From Papiliotrema nemorosa (taxonomy: Eukaryota; Basidiomycota; Tremellomycetes; Tremellales; Rhynchogastremaceae): DNA of 64,000 bases. Of the stretch, positions 51,414-61,451 are shown piece by piece; the stretch's first letter is position 1, and every line of letters begins with the position of its first letter. The DNA lies in NCBI GenBank assembly GCA_032158125.1, contig JASKOT010000008.1:62001-126000 (forward strand), in the 5' to 3' direction. The notes under the pieces were generated by a model that saw only the letters and a list, made by a program, of their open reading frames with translations, searched no databases and was not told the DNA's origin. Position numbers and translations under genes: made by a program.

Positions 51414-52673
51414 ATGAAGACTGCCGTTCTCGTCTCCATCCTCTACGCCCTGGCCGCCTCTGCTGCCCCTGTCCCAGGTTCTCTGGGTACCATTCTCGAC
51501 CCTACCCTCGATGGACTCCAGCCAACCGTGGCTGGTTTGGGCTTGGGTGTCTTGGATCCTACCGTCGCCGGTCTCAAGTCCACCGTGGACGTTGCCAAGC
51601 GAGGTCAACTGGGTACCATCCTCGAACCTACTCTTGAGGGTTTGCAGCCCACTGTCGCTGGTCTCGGTCTGGGTGTTCTCAACCCCACCGTCGAAGGACT
51701 GCAAGGAACTGTCGATGTCGCCAAGCGAGGATCCCTCGGAACAATCTTGGACCCCACTCTTGAGGGTCTCCAACCTACTGTCGCCGGGCTTGGACTCGGT
51801 GTCCTCAACCCCACTGTTGAGGGACTGCAAGGTACCGTCGATGTCGCCAGGCGAGGATCCCTCGGTGCGATCTTGGACCCCACCCTCGAAGGTCTCCAAC
51901 CCACTGTTGCCGGACTTGGACTCGGTGTCCTCGACCCCACTGTTGAGGGACTGCAAGGTACCGTCGATGTCGCCAAGCGAGGTGAGCTCGGAACCATCCT
52001 CGACCCTACCCTCGAAGGTCTTCAACCCACTGTCGCCGGACTCGGTCTCGGTGTTCTCGATCCTACCGTCGCTGGCTTGAAGAGCACTGTCGACACCTTG
52101 AAGCGACAACTTGACAGCATCGGAGCTCCTTCCACTGGCGGAGCCAAGGGTGCCCTCGGCACCATTCTCGACCCTACTCTCGAGGGTTTGCAACCCACTG
52201 TCGCTGGTCTTGGTTTGGGTGTCCTCAACCCCACTGTTGCTGGTCTCCAAGGTACCGTTGACACTCTCAAGCGACAACTCCCTTCCATCCCCGGTGCTGG
52301 ATCTTCGACTGGCGCTGAGGGCGCTTTGGGTACAATCCTCGACCCTACCCTCGAGGGACTCCAACCCACGGTCACTGGACTCGGTCTTGGTGTCCTTGAT
52401 CCTACCCTTGCTGGATTGAAGAGCACCGTCGACACCCTCAAGCGACAGCTGTCTGAGCTCGAGGGCGCTGCTAGCTCGGCTACCGGTGGTTCAGGATCAG
52501 GCGTCTCTGGTCTTCTCGGTGGCCTCTTGGGCGGTAACCCCGCTGCCGGTGGAGCTCAGGGAGGTGTCGGTTCGCTCCTCCAAGATGTCCTCGACAAGGC
52601 CGGACCAACCGTTGAGGGTGTCGTCGGCAAGACTCAGGGCAACGTCGAGAGCGTCGTTGGATCTCCAGCATAA
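51414..52673 (+). CDS. Secreted tandem-repeat precursor with Kex2-type dibasic sites
   Basis: Intronless ORF of 419 residues, unusual in this intron-rich window. A signal peptide (MKTAVLVSILYALAASA, predicted cut before APVPG) is followed by seven copies of a Gly/Leu-rich unit, each ending in a dibasic pair: KR at 62-63, 104-105, RR at 146-147, KR at 188-189, 230-231, 286-287 and 343-344. The core of a unit reads LGTILDPTLEGLQPTVAGLG, then LGVL(N/D)PT, ending TVDVAKR or TVDTLKR. Units 2-5 are exactly 42 residues; units 6 and 7 (56 and 57) carry extra Ser/Gly-rich starts beginning QLDS or QLPS. The last 75 residues are Gly/Ser-rich with no dibasic site and no GPI signal. The architecture matches Kex2-processed secreted repeat proteins of fungi (for example Ustilago maydis Rep1); cleavage would release about 40-55-residue hydrophobic peptides. 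Codons are strongly C-ended, suggesting high expression. No sequence family recognised; function unknown. Confidence 0.85.
   Translation: MKTAVLVSILYALAASAAPVPGSLGTILDPTLDGLQPTVAGLGLGVLDPTVAGLKSTVDVAKRGQLGTILEPTLEGLQPTVAGLGLGVLNPTVEGLQGTVDVAKRGSLGTILDPTLEGLQPTVAGLGLGVLNPTVEGLQGTVDVARRGSLGAILDPTLEGLQPTVAGLGLGVLDPTVEGLQGTVDVAKRGELGTILDPTLEGLQPTVAGLGLGVLDPTVAGLKSTVDTLKRQLDSIGAPSTGGAKGALGTILDPTLEGLQPTVAGLGLGVLNPTVAGLQGTVDTLKRQLPSIPGAGSSTGAEGALGTILDPTLEGLQPTVTGLGLGVLDPTLAGLKSTVDTLKRQLSELEGAASSATGGSGSGVSGLLGGLLGGNPAAGGAQGGVGSLLQDVLDKAGPTVEGVVGKTQGNVESVVGSPA
51477..52445 (+). repeat. Seven tandem coding repeats, 126-bp basic period
   Basis: Units: 51477-51602, 51603-51728, 51729-51854, 51855-51980, 51981-52106, 52107-52274, 52275-52445. 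Units 1-5 share the 126-bp period (unit 1 counted from Gly22); units 6 and 7 are lengthened at their starts. Two end types occur: EGLQGTVDVA in units 2-4 and AGLKSTVD or AGLQGTVD in units 1 and 5-7, which suggests duplication and exchange among units. Many differences between units are synonymous third-base changes. Confidence 0.9.
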
Positions 52674-53355
52674 TCTTGCCTCTGTGCAGCTTGACGATAC
52701 CCCGGGCCGCACACACTGTATAATAGGCCTCTTCTGATTCTCTCTCTTTCTCATATACGTGTAGCGAGGATAACAAGTTACATAATGAAAAACGGTGATC
52801 GGGTGATCATCACGACTGAATGCATTGACGTGGTCTTCTTGCTATCGGTGTCTCTCACAAGTACTTCAGAACCGGGTCAAGTCCCTCATAGTCTGCGCGC
52901 CTTTTAGCTCGCGGAACTTGAAGAGAAAGAGTTCAGTGAGTAGCGTACAGCCCTCGTATATCGCTGTGCGCTTCCGCTGCAGACATGTCCTCTCGTTGCC
53001 AGATTTCGAGGCAAAACATTGCTCTCCGCCACCTATGCACCCCAGGTAGATCAGCATGATCCAAGCATCTGCGGTCCGCTTGACAAGCGGTATGGAGGAA
53101 TCCTGTCCCTGCCGGCCGACCGCTTGCCACTGCCATCTCGGCAATCGCAGATGGCATTGCCGCTCCATTGGCCAACGATCAAATCTTGCCTTATGCCGTT
53201 ATCTTCGGACGGTCAGGGAAGCCACGATACAAACGCGTTCACGTCTAATGGGGCTAGGACGAAGATTTCGCAATGCACTAGGCGATATTCAGACAGTCGA
53301 TCCGCAACATATACCCAAGTTTATAATGAAGCCAAAAATTTCCATATTCAGGAAC
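52674..53355. other. Intergenic region 3' of the repeat-precursor gene
   Basis: Contains the 3' untranslated region of the repeat-precursor gene (AT-rich around 52750-52800) and then sequence with no recognisable gene. Short open frames on both strands lack family features. Confidence 0.4.
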
Positions 53356-53436
53356 GGGTTTGTAGTCTAGAGGTATGATATCTGCTTTGGGGTCCCTCAA
53401 TGCAGAAGGTCCGGCGTTCGAATCGCCGCTGACCCC
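53356..53436 (+). tRNA. tRNA-Pro(UGG) with a 9-nt intron
   Basis: Cloverleaf: acceptor GGGTTTG with CTGACCC (53429-53435, one T-T mismatch), D arm GTC/GAT with loop TAGAGGTAT, anticodon stem TCTGC (53381-53385) with GCAGA (53402-53406), T arm CGGCG / TTCGAAT / CGCCG. The anticodon TGG is at 53388-53390. An intron of about 9 nt (about 53392-53400) sits one base after the anticodon, the standard position, leaving a 72-nt mature body. A T5 run follows directly. Internal A-box and B-box (GGTTCGAAT-like, GCGTTCGAATC here) are present. Confidence 0.88.
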
Positions 53437-53437
53437 G

Positions 53438-53442
53438 TTTTT
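53438..53442 (+). terminator. Pol III terminator of the tRNA-Pro gene
   Basis: Run of five T residues beginning two bases after the discriminator base, as expected for RNA polymerase III termination. Confidence 0.75.
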
Positions 53443-54375
53443 GCCGTCCCAATCGATTCCGCCAGGTCCGAAGGTCGTAGCTTCCATATTGAAAGGTAGA
53501 TCAAGGATTGAAGAAAGTGGGTAGAAAGACAATCCAACTGCCGCTTTATATATCTTATCGTGAGCCATCAATCTCGGCAGGAAATGGACCGCTCGGCACG
53601 GCGGTGTTTCATGATGAAGAGGAGATGAAGGGTTTTTGTTGTTCGCGGGACAAGAGGATGAATGTGGCGTTTCCGCTTTGATCGCTGTTGATGCAAAAGG
53701 CTGGGATGTGCAGGTGAATGCCTTGCACAGGTCCTCAGGTGGTGCTCTGTAGAATTTAGCGGGAAGAAAATGACGGGAGGCATAGACCGAGGCATAGGCT
53801 CAAAGCTGAGGAAAGGAAGAGCATGGCTCCTCAAACCCGGTACGAAGTGTCCTGCGCGAGCAAAAGGGGGAAGGGGAAGGCCGGCTGCGGGATACATCGG
53901 CGTTCCTTCTTCGGGTTCAAGGAGGGGCAAAGACATGTCCATCCTGCTCTCCGGGAGGAGAAAGGATCCGTTCGCTCTCGAGCAGAACGGGCTGATACGG
54001 GTCAGATCCTCGCCCCTGTCCGCCGTACTTGAGCTGATTGGCGCGAGCTAGAGCCCGTTACCGCTTATCCTCGGCAGAGCTTTCGTGATGAATAGGTTGT
54101 GACGCAATGCCCGTGACACGGCTAGATATGCTAGATTGGCCGATCGCCCAAACGTCGGGATTGAGACTGCGGAACGAGCCGTGTATCCTCAAACCCGACA
54201 CCTATGTAAACACGATACACCCAGCTTCAGCTCAACGGAGACAATGCCATTGCGGTGCTGCTGCCGACGGACGAGCGCCGTCCTCATCAATGTCGAAGGC
54301 CGGAACGGCGAACACTCCGCAGTGTGACTCGAACCCATGTCATCTCAAATCATCGCCATGCAATTGACATATCAT
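53443..54375. other. Intergenic region between tRNA-Pro and TRAX
   Basis: About 930 bp without a recognised gene. Open frames at 53568-53942 (minus) and 53770-54051 (plus) overlap each other and read as low-complexity Pro/Arg-rich sequence without family features. Both were left uncalled. Confidence 0.4.
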
Positions 54376-55391
54376 CTACTCGTCCGCCTTTCGTATATCT
54401 CCCTGACTGGCATCCTCGAGTGCTCTCTTTGCCATCTGCTTCAAGATCTCCGGCTTGTCCGCGTATTCTACTAATCTCAATCTCAAAGAGTAGCAGACTA
54501 CCCATCAGCACGCGTGACTACGCCATATCCTACCTCTTTCAATTTTCTCAAGGGAACGTGTGGTCTCTTCTTGCTTCTTGCCCAATTTGTGTAGCATCGA
54601 AGGCGATATTCCGTCAAACCGCGTTTTGACGAGTCGAACGAACTCGCACACTGCCAAGGGTGTATCGTGATCTCCTGTGCTCAATGCTAGACGGTCAGCA
54701 TATACTCTTGATGCCGGATCGCCTTCCTACCATTTGTGGCATATCTCATGAGCTCTCCTGTCAAGTCTGACATTCCCAAGATGTAGTCGTCTGAAGTGAC
54801 CAGCACCAGCTACATTGTTCAGCTTCACACCAGCAATGCGATGAGTCCGACTCACTGGCTCGCCCGTCTCTTCATCCGAGAGAGTCTTCTGGACTTCTGC
54901 AAGAGTGATCAATTCCCTCTTGTCCAAGTAATACAAGAAGCTCAACCCCTCTATATACTCTTCCAACCCGGGCGATCTTCGCGTCAGACTCCCCCTTCGC
55001 CTATGCCCAGTCACTCACACCTGTCTAGACCATCTCCAATACGTTTCTGCCCTTTCTCCACGCAGCTCGTCCCTTACTTTGACGAAATGACCCGCGATTT
55101 CTCTCTCTTTCCCTTTGGCCTCGGTCAGATTTTTAGCTCGCAGACCAGAATTCGGCGCGGTGGCGCCTCGATGTAGGTGAAAGATGAGTTTCTTGGAGAG
55201 CTGGGTGATTGTTCGCGATATGACGATCAGCCGTTCTCTCCTCTCGTTCTGCCAGTCAGCTTGGCGGTAGATGTAAAGGATAGACCTACATCGGCGTCAA
55301 GCTCTGCTCTATACGCCTCAAACGTCTTGTGGAGATGTTCACGCCGAGTGAGAGGCGCGGAAGAGGACTCTGCCCTAATGACTTCTGCCAT
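54376..55391 (-). CDS. Translin-associated factor X (TRAX), C3PO nuclease subunit
   Basis: TRAX is the catalytic partner of translin in the C3PO endoribonuclease, which acts in small-RNA and tRNA processing. The gene is broken by several short introns and appears in no single long ORF. Spliced segments in order: MAEVIRAESSSAPLTRREHL start (ATG at 55391-55389), HKTFEAYRAELDADV, then SRTITQLSKKLIFHLHRG, EIAGHFVKVRDELRGERAET, RQVSPGLEEYIEGLSFLYYL, LVTSDDYILGMSDLTGELMR, ALSTGDHDTPLAVCEFVRLV, TRFDGISPSMLHKLGKKQEE and a C-terminal end with ALEDASQGDIRKADE and TAG at 54378-54376. The acidic residues of EEYIEGLSF and SDLTGELMR that form the C3PO active site are present. The exact first splice junction (near 55260-55285) is uncertain. 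No translin gene is in the window. Divergent from EXO84 over 195 bp. Confidence 0.85.
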
Positions 55392-55586
55392 GATCGATGT
55401 GAGCGCTGTGTCGTTGCAGGACGAGGAGGATCTCAGAATCTCTGGAAATCACAAGAATCAACCGCGATAAATTACGTAATGAGATGACGGAACCCGGTGA
55501 GGACCTCCTCGACGACGATCCAGTATCATATACCTCCCCAACATCACCTCGAGCACCGCCAGACCAGCGCGTGGACATCTAGCACG

Positions 55587-58185
55587 ATGGCATCGCTTCG
55601 AAGACCATCACAGGCTATCCCTAAAGGGCAACACACCCACTTTGGCCAAACCAACGACAACTCACTTCGACCCCCTCTTCCTCCTGATGCGACGCAGAAA
55701 CGTAAATCTCGGGTTGGGGACAAGATCAAGAAACGCATGTCTATGCGATATGCAGGTACAGAAGATTTTGTGACATCTGCGCCTCCTCCGCCTTTACCCG
55801 GGCAACGGAATTTCCTGGATAATGATCCGTATCAGGGGATAACGGATGAGCCGTATGAGGACGGAACGAGCCGGTTCGCAGAGTTTGCATCGAGTGATTT
55901 CGCATCGAGTGGGTTCAGTGGGAAGAGAGGTGATGAGGGGATCAGAAGGCGTGGAGCCGCGGACATGACGAAAGAGGAGGAATGGGATTTTGAAGAGTTG
56001 GACAAGGAGGGTTTTGATGTTCAGGCTTTCTTGAGACGGACATTGACTGGCGCGGATGGAGAAGAGGTCAAGAGGTTCACGGCGGCCTTGCAGAGGTCCA
56101 AGCAGGCCAACGCAAAAGAACTACAGAGGAATGTGTTCAAGCAGTACGTCAAAGAGTCGAGGGCGTTCGGAATGAACTAAACGAGTAGTTATGCCGAATT
56201 CGTCACCATGTCCAAGGAGATTGCGACTTTGGAGAACGATATGCTGGAGCTGAAAGACCTTCTCAATCAATGGAAAGATCTACCTCAGCTGATGGGCATG
56301 GAGGATACTCTGGCGCCCACTATCGACAAGAATGGCAATTGTGCGTTTGTATCCAAGCTCAAAACCATCGCGTTGCTGACGTACAGTGGAGCGAAGGCGA
56401 ACCCAGCGGAACTCTATGGCCGATCTCGCCCAACTCTACAAGGCGCAACTCTCAAATCTATGGTCGACCGTAGAAGGATCTCAGAAATACATCCCGTTAG
56501 CCCCAGGTCGACATCTCGTGTTTGAAACGCACAACTTCGTCGAGCTAAATGCGGCTACATACAAGGCAAAGCAAAGTGTCAGCTTGTTCTTGCTGAATGA
56601 TTTATTGCTCATCGCGGGGAGAAGACGGATGAAAGGCGCGCCGACAATGAGTGCAAATGAGAGAGACAAAGAGAGGGACAGAGGTAGAATGGTAGCTGAG
56701 CGTTGCTGGGTTCTCGCAGACCTCGTCGTCGTGGACGTCAAGGATTCCGGAGGTGAGTAATCTTGGGAAGACTGTCGACTCATTATAGATTTGACAAACG
56801 CACTGAAGATCAAGCGAGGAAAGGAGGTGTGCGTGTACAGGACGTCCAAGGCAGAGGACAAGAAGGCACTTTTGGCTGCATTCAGACAGGTCTCACAGGA
56901 ACTGGGCGAGAAGAAGCGGAAAGACAGCGAAAAGGAACAGCAAAGGCGAAAGACCATGTGGCAGGGTGACGTGAGCTGACCCGAGATGAATGATTACAAG
57001 AGCTCACCTCCAGGCGAATCCGGTCAACCCAGGGCTCCTTACACCTGGACGGCCAGTGTCCACGATGGGAATGACAGTCTCCGATTCAAAAGATATCCGG
57101 TGGATCGACGATTTCGGAGATGAGCTCACCATGGCGGTGGCTATGCGAGACTGGGATGCTGCCGTGGGCTTGGTCGAAAGGTGTAAGTGACAATCAACCC
57201 TGTGTCACAGTTGCTGATGTATTCAGCTGTGGATCTGAGAAAGATTGCGGCTCCAAATATCGCAGCGGTGGAATCCCTCGAATCGCGAATGGCACACTTA
57301 CAGCCGACACTCATATCGCAGATCTTGCATGATCTTTCTTCACACGAGATTCGCAAAGCCAATGCCACACGCCTAGTGGCGCTTTTGACCCGGCTAGACG
57401 TGGCAGATCAAGCTCGAGACGTGTTTCTGGAAGCTCGACGACAAGTTATGCTCAAGCGAATCAGGGAGATCAAGTTTGAGGGGGACATTACTATATACAT
57501 ATCGGAACTTGCAATAGTCTGCTTTACAATCATACGCCACACTAGTGATTGGTACATGTCCGCCTTTAAGGAGAACAAGATGGCTTCCGGTGAGTGATCG
57601 ATCAGAGTCATGCTGAATAGAAAGGCTTCATCACCTGGGCGAAGACCCAAATCGAGGCATTTGCAGATATGTTCCGACGCCAAGTCTACGCTTCGACGGT
57701 ACCTGAAAACGTCCCGGAAGAGTGCATGCGTGTAGTCGCTTCACACAATCGCAAGGTGAGCCAATCATGCTTTGTACCAAGGACAAGCTGACTTTTAGCT
57801 ACTCCGAGATGTCGGACTCGACTTTACCTTTTTGCTCTCATCATTACTCTCCCCCGATCCAAAGGCGCAGCGATCTGTACCCTTCATCAATCCCATGTTT
57901 GACCTATCCGCACCGACTCCAGCACCGGGATACCATATCGAGCCATCTCCTTACCCCACATTTGAAACGCCAGCACCGGATCACACCGAGCCGGAATCTC
58001 CACCAGAGCCACCGGCTACTGCACCACTGTCGATCAACCCACGATCGCCCCGACGTCCTAGACCGTCGGGAGCAAGTATAGGGGAGATGTCACGCCAGAA
58101 CACTGCCTCGCCCACTCCGCCCCCGAGGACCGAAAGCAGGAGGCAGGGATCGTTCAGAGAAGAAGAAGGGGATTCACTCAGGTGA
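55587..58185 (+). CDS. EXO84: EXO84, exocyst complex subunit
   Basis: Component of the exocyst that tethers secretory vesicles at the plasma membrane. Segments in order: a disordered basic N-terminus (MASLRRPSQAIPKGQHTHFG), a conserved helix DVQAFLRRTLTGADGEEVKR, a coiled-coil stretch FVTMSKEIATLENDMLELKD, a PH-like domain (ATYKAKQSVSLFLLNDLLLI to LKIKRGKEVCVYRTSKAED), then helical CorEx repeats (DDFGDELTMAVAMRDWDAAV, ARRQVMLKRIREIKFEGD, ITIYISELAIVCFTIIRHTS) and a Pro/Ser/Thr-rich C-terminal tail ending DSLR. Multiple short introns, for example 56146-56189 and 56341-56386 approximately. The start is the first in-frame ATG; an upstream open frame begins with GTG only. Convergent with ATG22. 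Confidence 0.9.
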
Positions 58186-58403
58186 ATGAATGAATGGACA
58201 GGGAGACCTGATTGAGATGACGCCAAAACACAACGACAATGAATGACGAGATGCCATGTAATTCATGATCCTGGAGAATGCCTGCAATACCGAACTATCA
58301 GTGATAAGGCGAACATGAGCGTCGACAGGGTGAGTACCCCTCGAGGTGAGATTCAGAGGTGCTCGACGTCTCATTGGACCCTTCGACCCAAAGATGCATC
58401 TGC

Positions 58404-60243
58404 CTACTTGACACGCAATCGCATGAGCACCGGAACGGGGATCAGCAACATGACAAGCAAGAACAAGAATCCTAAACGGATATTGCCCGTCACGTCTGCG
58501 ATGACACCGACGATGAAGGGTCCTAGAAAAGACGCCGACTTGTCCGTCAATGCGAATAGGGAAAAGTAGGAAGATTCTTGGCCCTGACATGTCAGTTTGA
58601 ATGTAAACTTTGTGTCTTCCACGTACGCGAGGGATGAGTTCGGCGTATACTGCTCGTGAATAGCTATTGAATGGTCCATACAGCTGATCCATCAGTTGTA
58701 GTCAATCTCGCAATGAGAGACGTACTAGACCAAACCAAGTTGCCGCGACGTACATCTCGCCTTCTGTCCTAAGCCCTCCGATGGGCAATAACAGCCCGAC
58801 ACAGGTGTAGATGGGCAAGATGAGAGCCAACAACACCACTCTGATCAAAACTTCTAGATTCGTATACCCCTTTTGACGTTGTAATCGTGGGGTGTAGATC
58901 GACGAGCCTACCGCGGCAAGTTGGACCAGGATACCGATGATGATGATCCTCGAAGGGGGCATCCGGAGCGTGCTAGAAGCGTACAGGATAGCGGTGTAGG
59001 TTGTAGTATGAAAGCCTTTTCTTCAGCTATGATCGATATGGAACAAACAACGTACCGTCAGAGAGAAAAATCCAAGCGAGGAGGAAGGTGAAGAGATCAG
59101 GCAGCCGTTTTACTTCTTGAGGAGATATCATCCTCCATACTCGACCCCATGCCGTGCTGATCCAACTCCCTTGTCCCGTGTATTTCGCCTCTATGGTATG
59201 CGCTTCTCCGCCAGGTAGCCCCACCCAGCATGGAACCGTGAACACGGCCCACCACATCCCTGAGAGACCGATAGCTAGTCGAAGCGACGCGGTGGACCCA
59301 CCCCCAAGGCCCACCGGTATGGTCAGAAGGGCCAATACCGCTACGCCAGAGAAGAATCCCAAGGCTGTCCCGGTCGAAGAGATCCGCGAGGTGGTGAGGG
59401 ATAACAAGGCGGCATGCCGGGATTCGGTCGATCGGTCGAGAGTATCGTATGAAGAATGTTGGTCGACCAAATCGGCAGTAGAAACGGCTTGAGCGCCAGA
59501 CTCCACTCTGGACAATAACGACCTTCCCTCATCGCCTACCACACCATCCGGGCTTGATGGTTGATCGCATCCTTCCGGTCGAGCAGCGACGACATCTACG
59601 TCTTCTCTTGCTAGACCCGGTAAAAAGGCATTGGCGCAGACTATACTTGTCGCATAACCCACATTCCCCAGTATCGTCAAGAATGCAGCGACGACTGGGA
59701 TCCAGTTCTCGGGACTCGAGGGGAAGAAGAGGAGGGATATAACTGATGCCGAGCCGAGATATGCAAAGATGATCAAGAGTTTCTTCCTCCAGTAAGCTGT
59801 GAATCAGCGACTCTACCTGGAAATCATCCGAAGGGGAATTGCGACGTACGAGAATCTGCTGAGGGTCCGATAAAGATGATGGCCAAAGCTTGGATAGCTA
59901 CCGCGACGCTCTTCACATACATGCTGCTCATCAGCGACTACCCTTGTCGCCCACCTGAGCCCATTTCGGTGGGAACAGCTCACCTGAACGAAGCAGTGTC
60001 TACCCATCTACCCAATATCTTTGCCTTGCACACCAATCCCTCTCCTCCACCATCACCCTCGGCCTCTATACAAGGAATAACCAGCCCGGGAGCCACATAC
60101 CCAACCTCTCTAGCCATTTGTTCCAGTGTGATAGGCAGGAATATAGCCATAGCGCAGGCCGAGAACACCTCCGCGGCAAAGGCATAGGTGTACCATGCGG
60201 AGATGTGTTTCCGAGCTGGACTGAGCGGGAACATTGGGGTCAT
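58404..60243 (-). CDS. ATG22: ATG22-type vacuolar amino-acid effluxer (major facilitator fold)
   Basis: Vacuolar membrane transporter that exports amino acids released by autophagic breakdown. Segments: HISAWYTYAFAAEVFSACAM, FLPITLEQMAREVGYVAPGL, MYVKSVAVAIQALAIIFIGP, FAYLGSASVISLLFF, a charged loop, then SSTGTALGFFSGVAVLALLT, PDLFTFLLAWIFLSDGFHTT, IIIIGILVQLAAVGSSIYTP, LYGPFNSYSRAVYAELIPRG, YFSLFALTDKSASFLGPFIV and GNIRLGFLFLLVMLLIPVPV, i.e. about twelve hydrophobic helices. LYGPF-SYSRAVYAELIP and SLFALTDKS are signatures of ATG22. Introns separate the helices at about 59980, 59810, 59010-59050, 58690-58725 and 58580-58625. The open frame extends to 60351 but without ATG, so ATG 60243 is chosen; it leaves about 15 residues before the first helix region. 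Confidence 0.9.
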
Positions 60244-60520
60244 GTGGAGTGAGTCTATCTTGGGGTTGAGAAGCAGTCTGAAGAAGCGGATGACATGTCG
60301 ATAGGTCCGTTCAATCGAGTCGAGGGTCCATGTCGGGCAGTGTGGGTCCAAAGGGGTGTATGTGTGTGCAGAACGGGTCGAGGGGGGTTTCCAACGAGGA
60401 CGCCAGAGTGGAGGTCACCCCTCACCGTCAAAACAACAGTTGACTAGACTGACCTATGCCTTTTGTCGATTCTCCTTTTGCTCATCTACACTACACTCCT
60501 ACCCGAGATTGCTGCTCAGA

Positions 60521-61352
60521 ATGTCAATCTACTCATCGGGACACCCACCCTTACCATCCCTACACCCTCACCCAGAGTACTCTTTCTATCCATACCCCAT
60601 CACACCCCGGAGTCAACTTCATTCCACTCTCCAATCCTCCTACCCCTCCCCATCCTCCCCTTCCATACGTGGTCTGGCGGGATACTCACAGGGACCTTCA
60701 GCACCAGCATCTATCCGAGGAGAAGCAGGTCCATCCACCTCACGGACCAAAGTCGAAGATCGAGCGCTGCGTAGAGCAGAAAAGAGGGCTGTGAGGGGAT
60801 TGAGGCCTTCAGGGGTTGGATTAGGTAGAGAAGCCGAAGATCTAAGTGAAGAAGAGGTCATGATGGAGGACGAGAAGGTGAGCCTTCAGGACTCGATATC
60901 AATTGTCAAGAAGGGAGGCTGATTGTAGACCCGGACGACTGCTTTTGGACAGAGGTTCTTATTACCCATAGGGAGGAGACAAACCCAGATGGAGATGGAC
61001 AATGCGCATGTGAGTCGCACACCCCACTGTGCAATTTCTCAGTGATTTACCTTTACACATGTATCACACTCCTGTCTTGAGCGCATTATGGGTGAGGAGC
61101 ATAGCTGACGCCCAGTCTCCCACGCCTTCCGAAGCGGACCACGATAGAAGACAGGAAGATCAACACGGTGCAGAAATGACTTCCCCTCCTCCGCCAATGT
61201 TAGGGGACGAGGATGAAGAAGGAGACGAAGATGGACCAGGAGGTGAATTGGATCTGGACGCAAGTATGGAAGACTTGGACGGGGATATGGACGACCTGGA
61301 CGATGAGATGGAAGATGGTATAGAGGGGGATGAAGATGACGATGACGAGTGA
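60521..61352 (+). CDS. Probable APC15/Mnd2-like anaphase-promoting complex subunit
   Basis: Three exons (60521-60877, 60929-61009, 61116-61352) give 224 residues. The middle exon encodes TRTTAFGQRFLLPIGRRQTQ, resembling the short conserved APC15 motif around LxPIG, and the C-terminal third is an extremely acidic D/E run (DMDDLDDEMEDGIEGDEDDD), also an APC15 hallmark. In the anaphase-promoting complex APC15 controls turnover of the mitotic checkpoint complex. The N-terminal 119 residues are Ser/Pro/Tyr-rich then Arg/Glu-rich, with no counterpart in the animal protein. The motif is short, so this assignment rests on one string plus composition; another small acidic nuclear protein is possible. 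Ends 99 bp from the TOF1 stop, tail to tail. Confidence 0.5.
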
Positions 61353-61451
61353 TTCCCTTTTGGGGTCACATTGTCCATCGGATTTCTGGTCAAGATTGCC
61401 TACATGCATACAACATCAGAACCATGTATCCATACTATCAATCAAGCTGCG

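Noticed and set aside
51297..52364. 355-codon open frame antisense to the repeat-precursor gene
   Set aside because: It is open only because the tandem repeats use C-ended codons on the plus strand; its translation mirrors the repeat period and has no independent start context or family features.
51477..52445. Tandem repeats as a CRISPR array or satellite
   Set aside because: The repeats keep one reading frame, sit in a signal-peptide ORF, have no unique spacers and the genome is eukaryotic.
53568..54051. Overlapping ORFs on both strands between tRNA-Pro and TRAX
   Set aside because: They overlap on opposite strands, are low in complexity and match nothing recognisable.
54290..54350. Possible second tRNA (a TTCGAGT loop on the minus strand)
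   Set aside because: The bases flanking the loop do not form a T stem and no acceptor or anticodon arm could be built.
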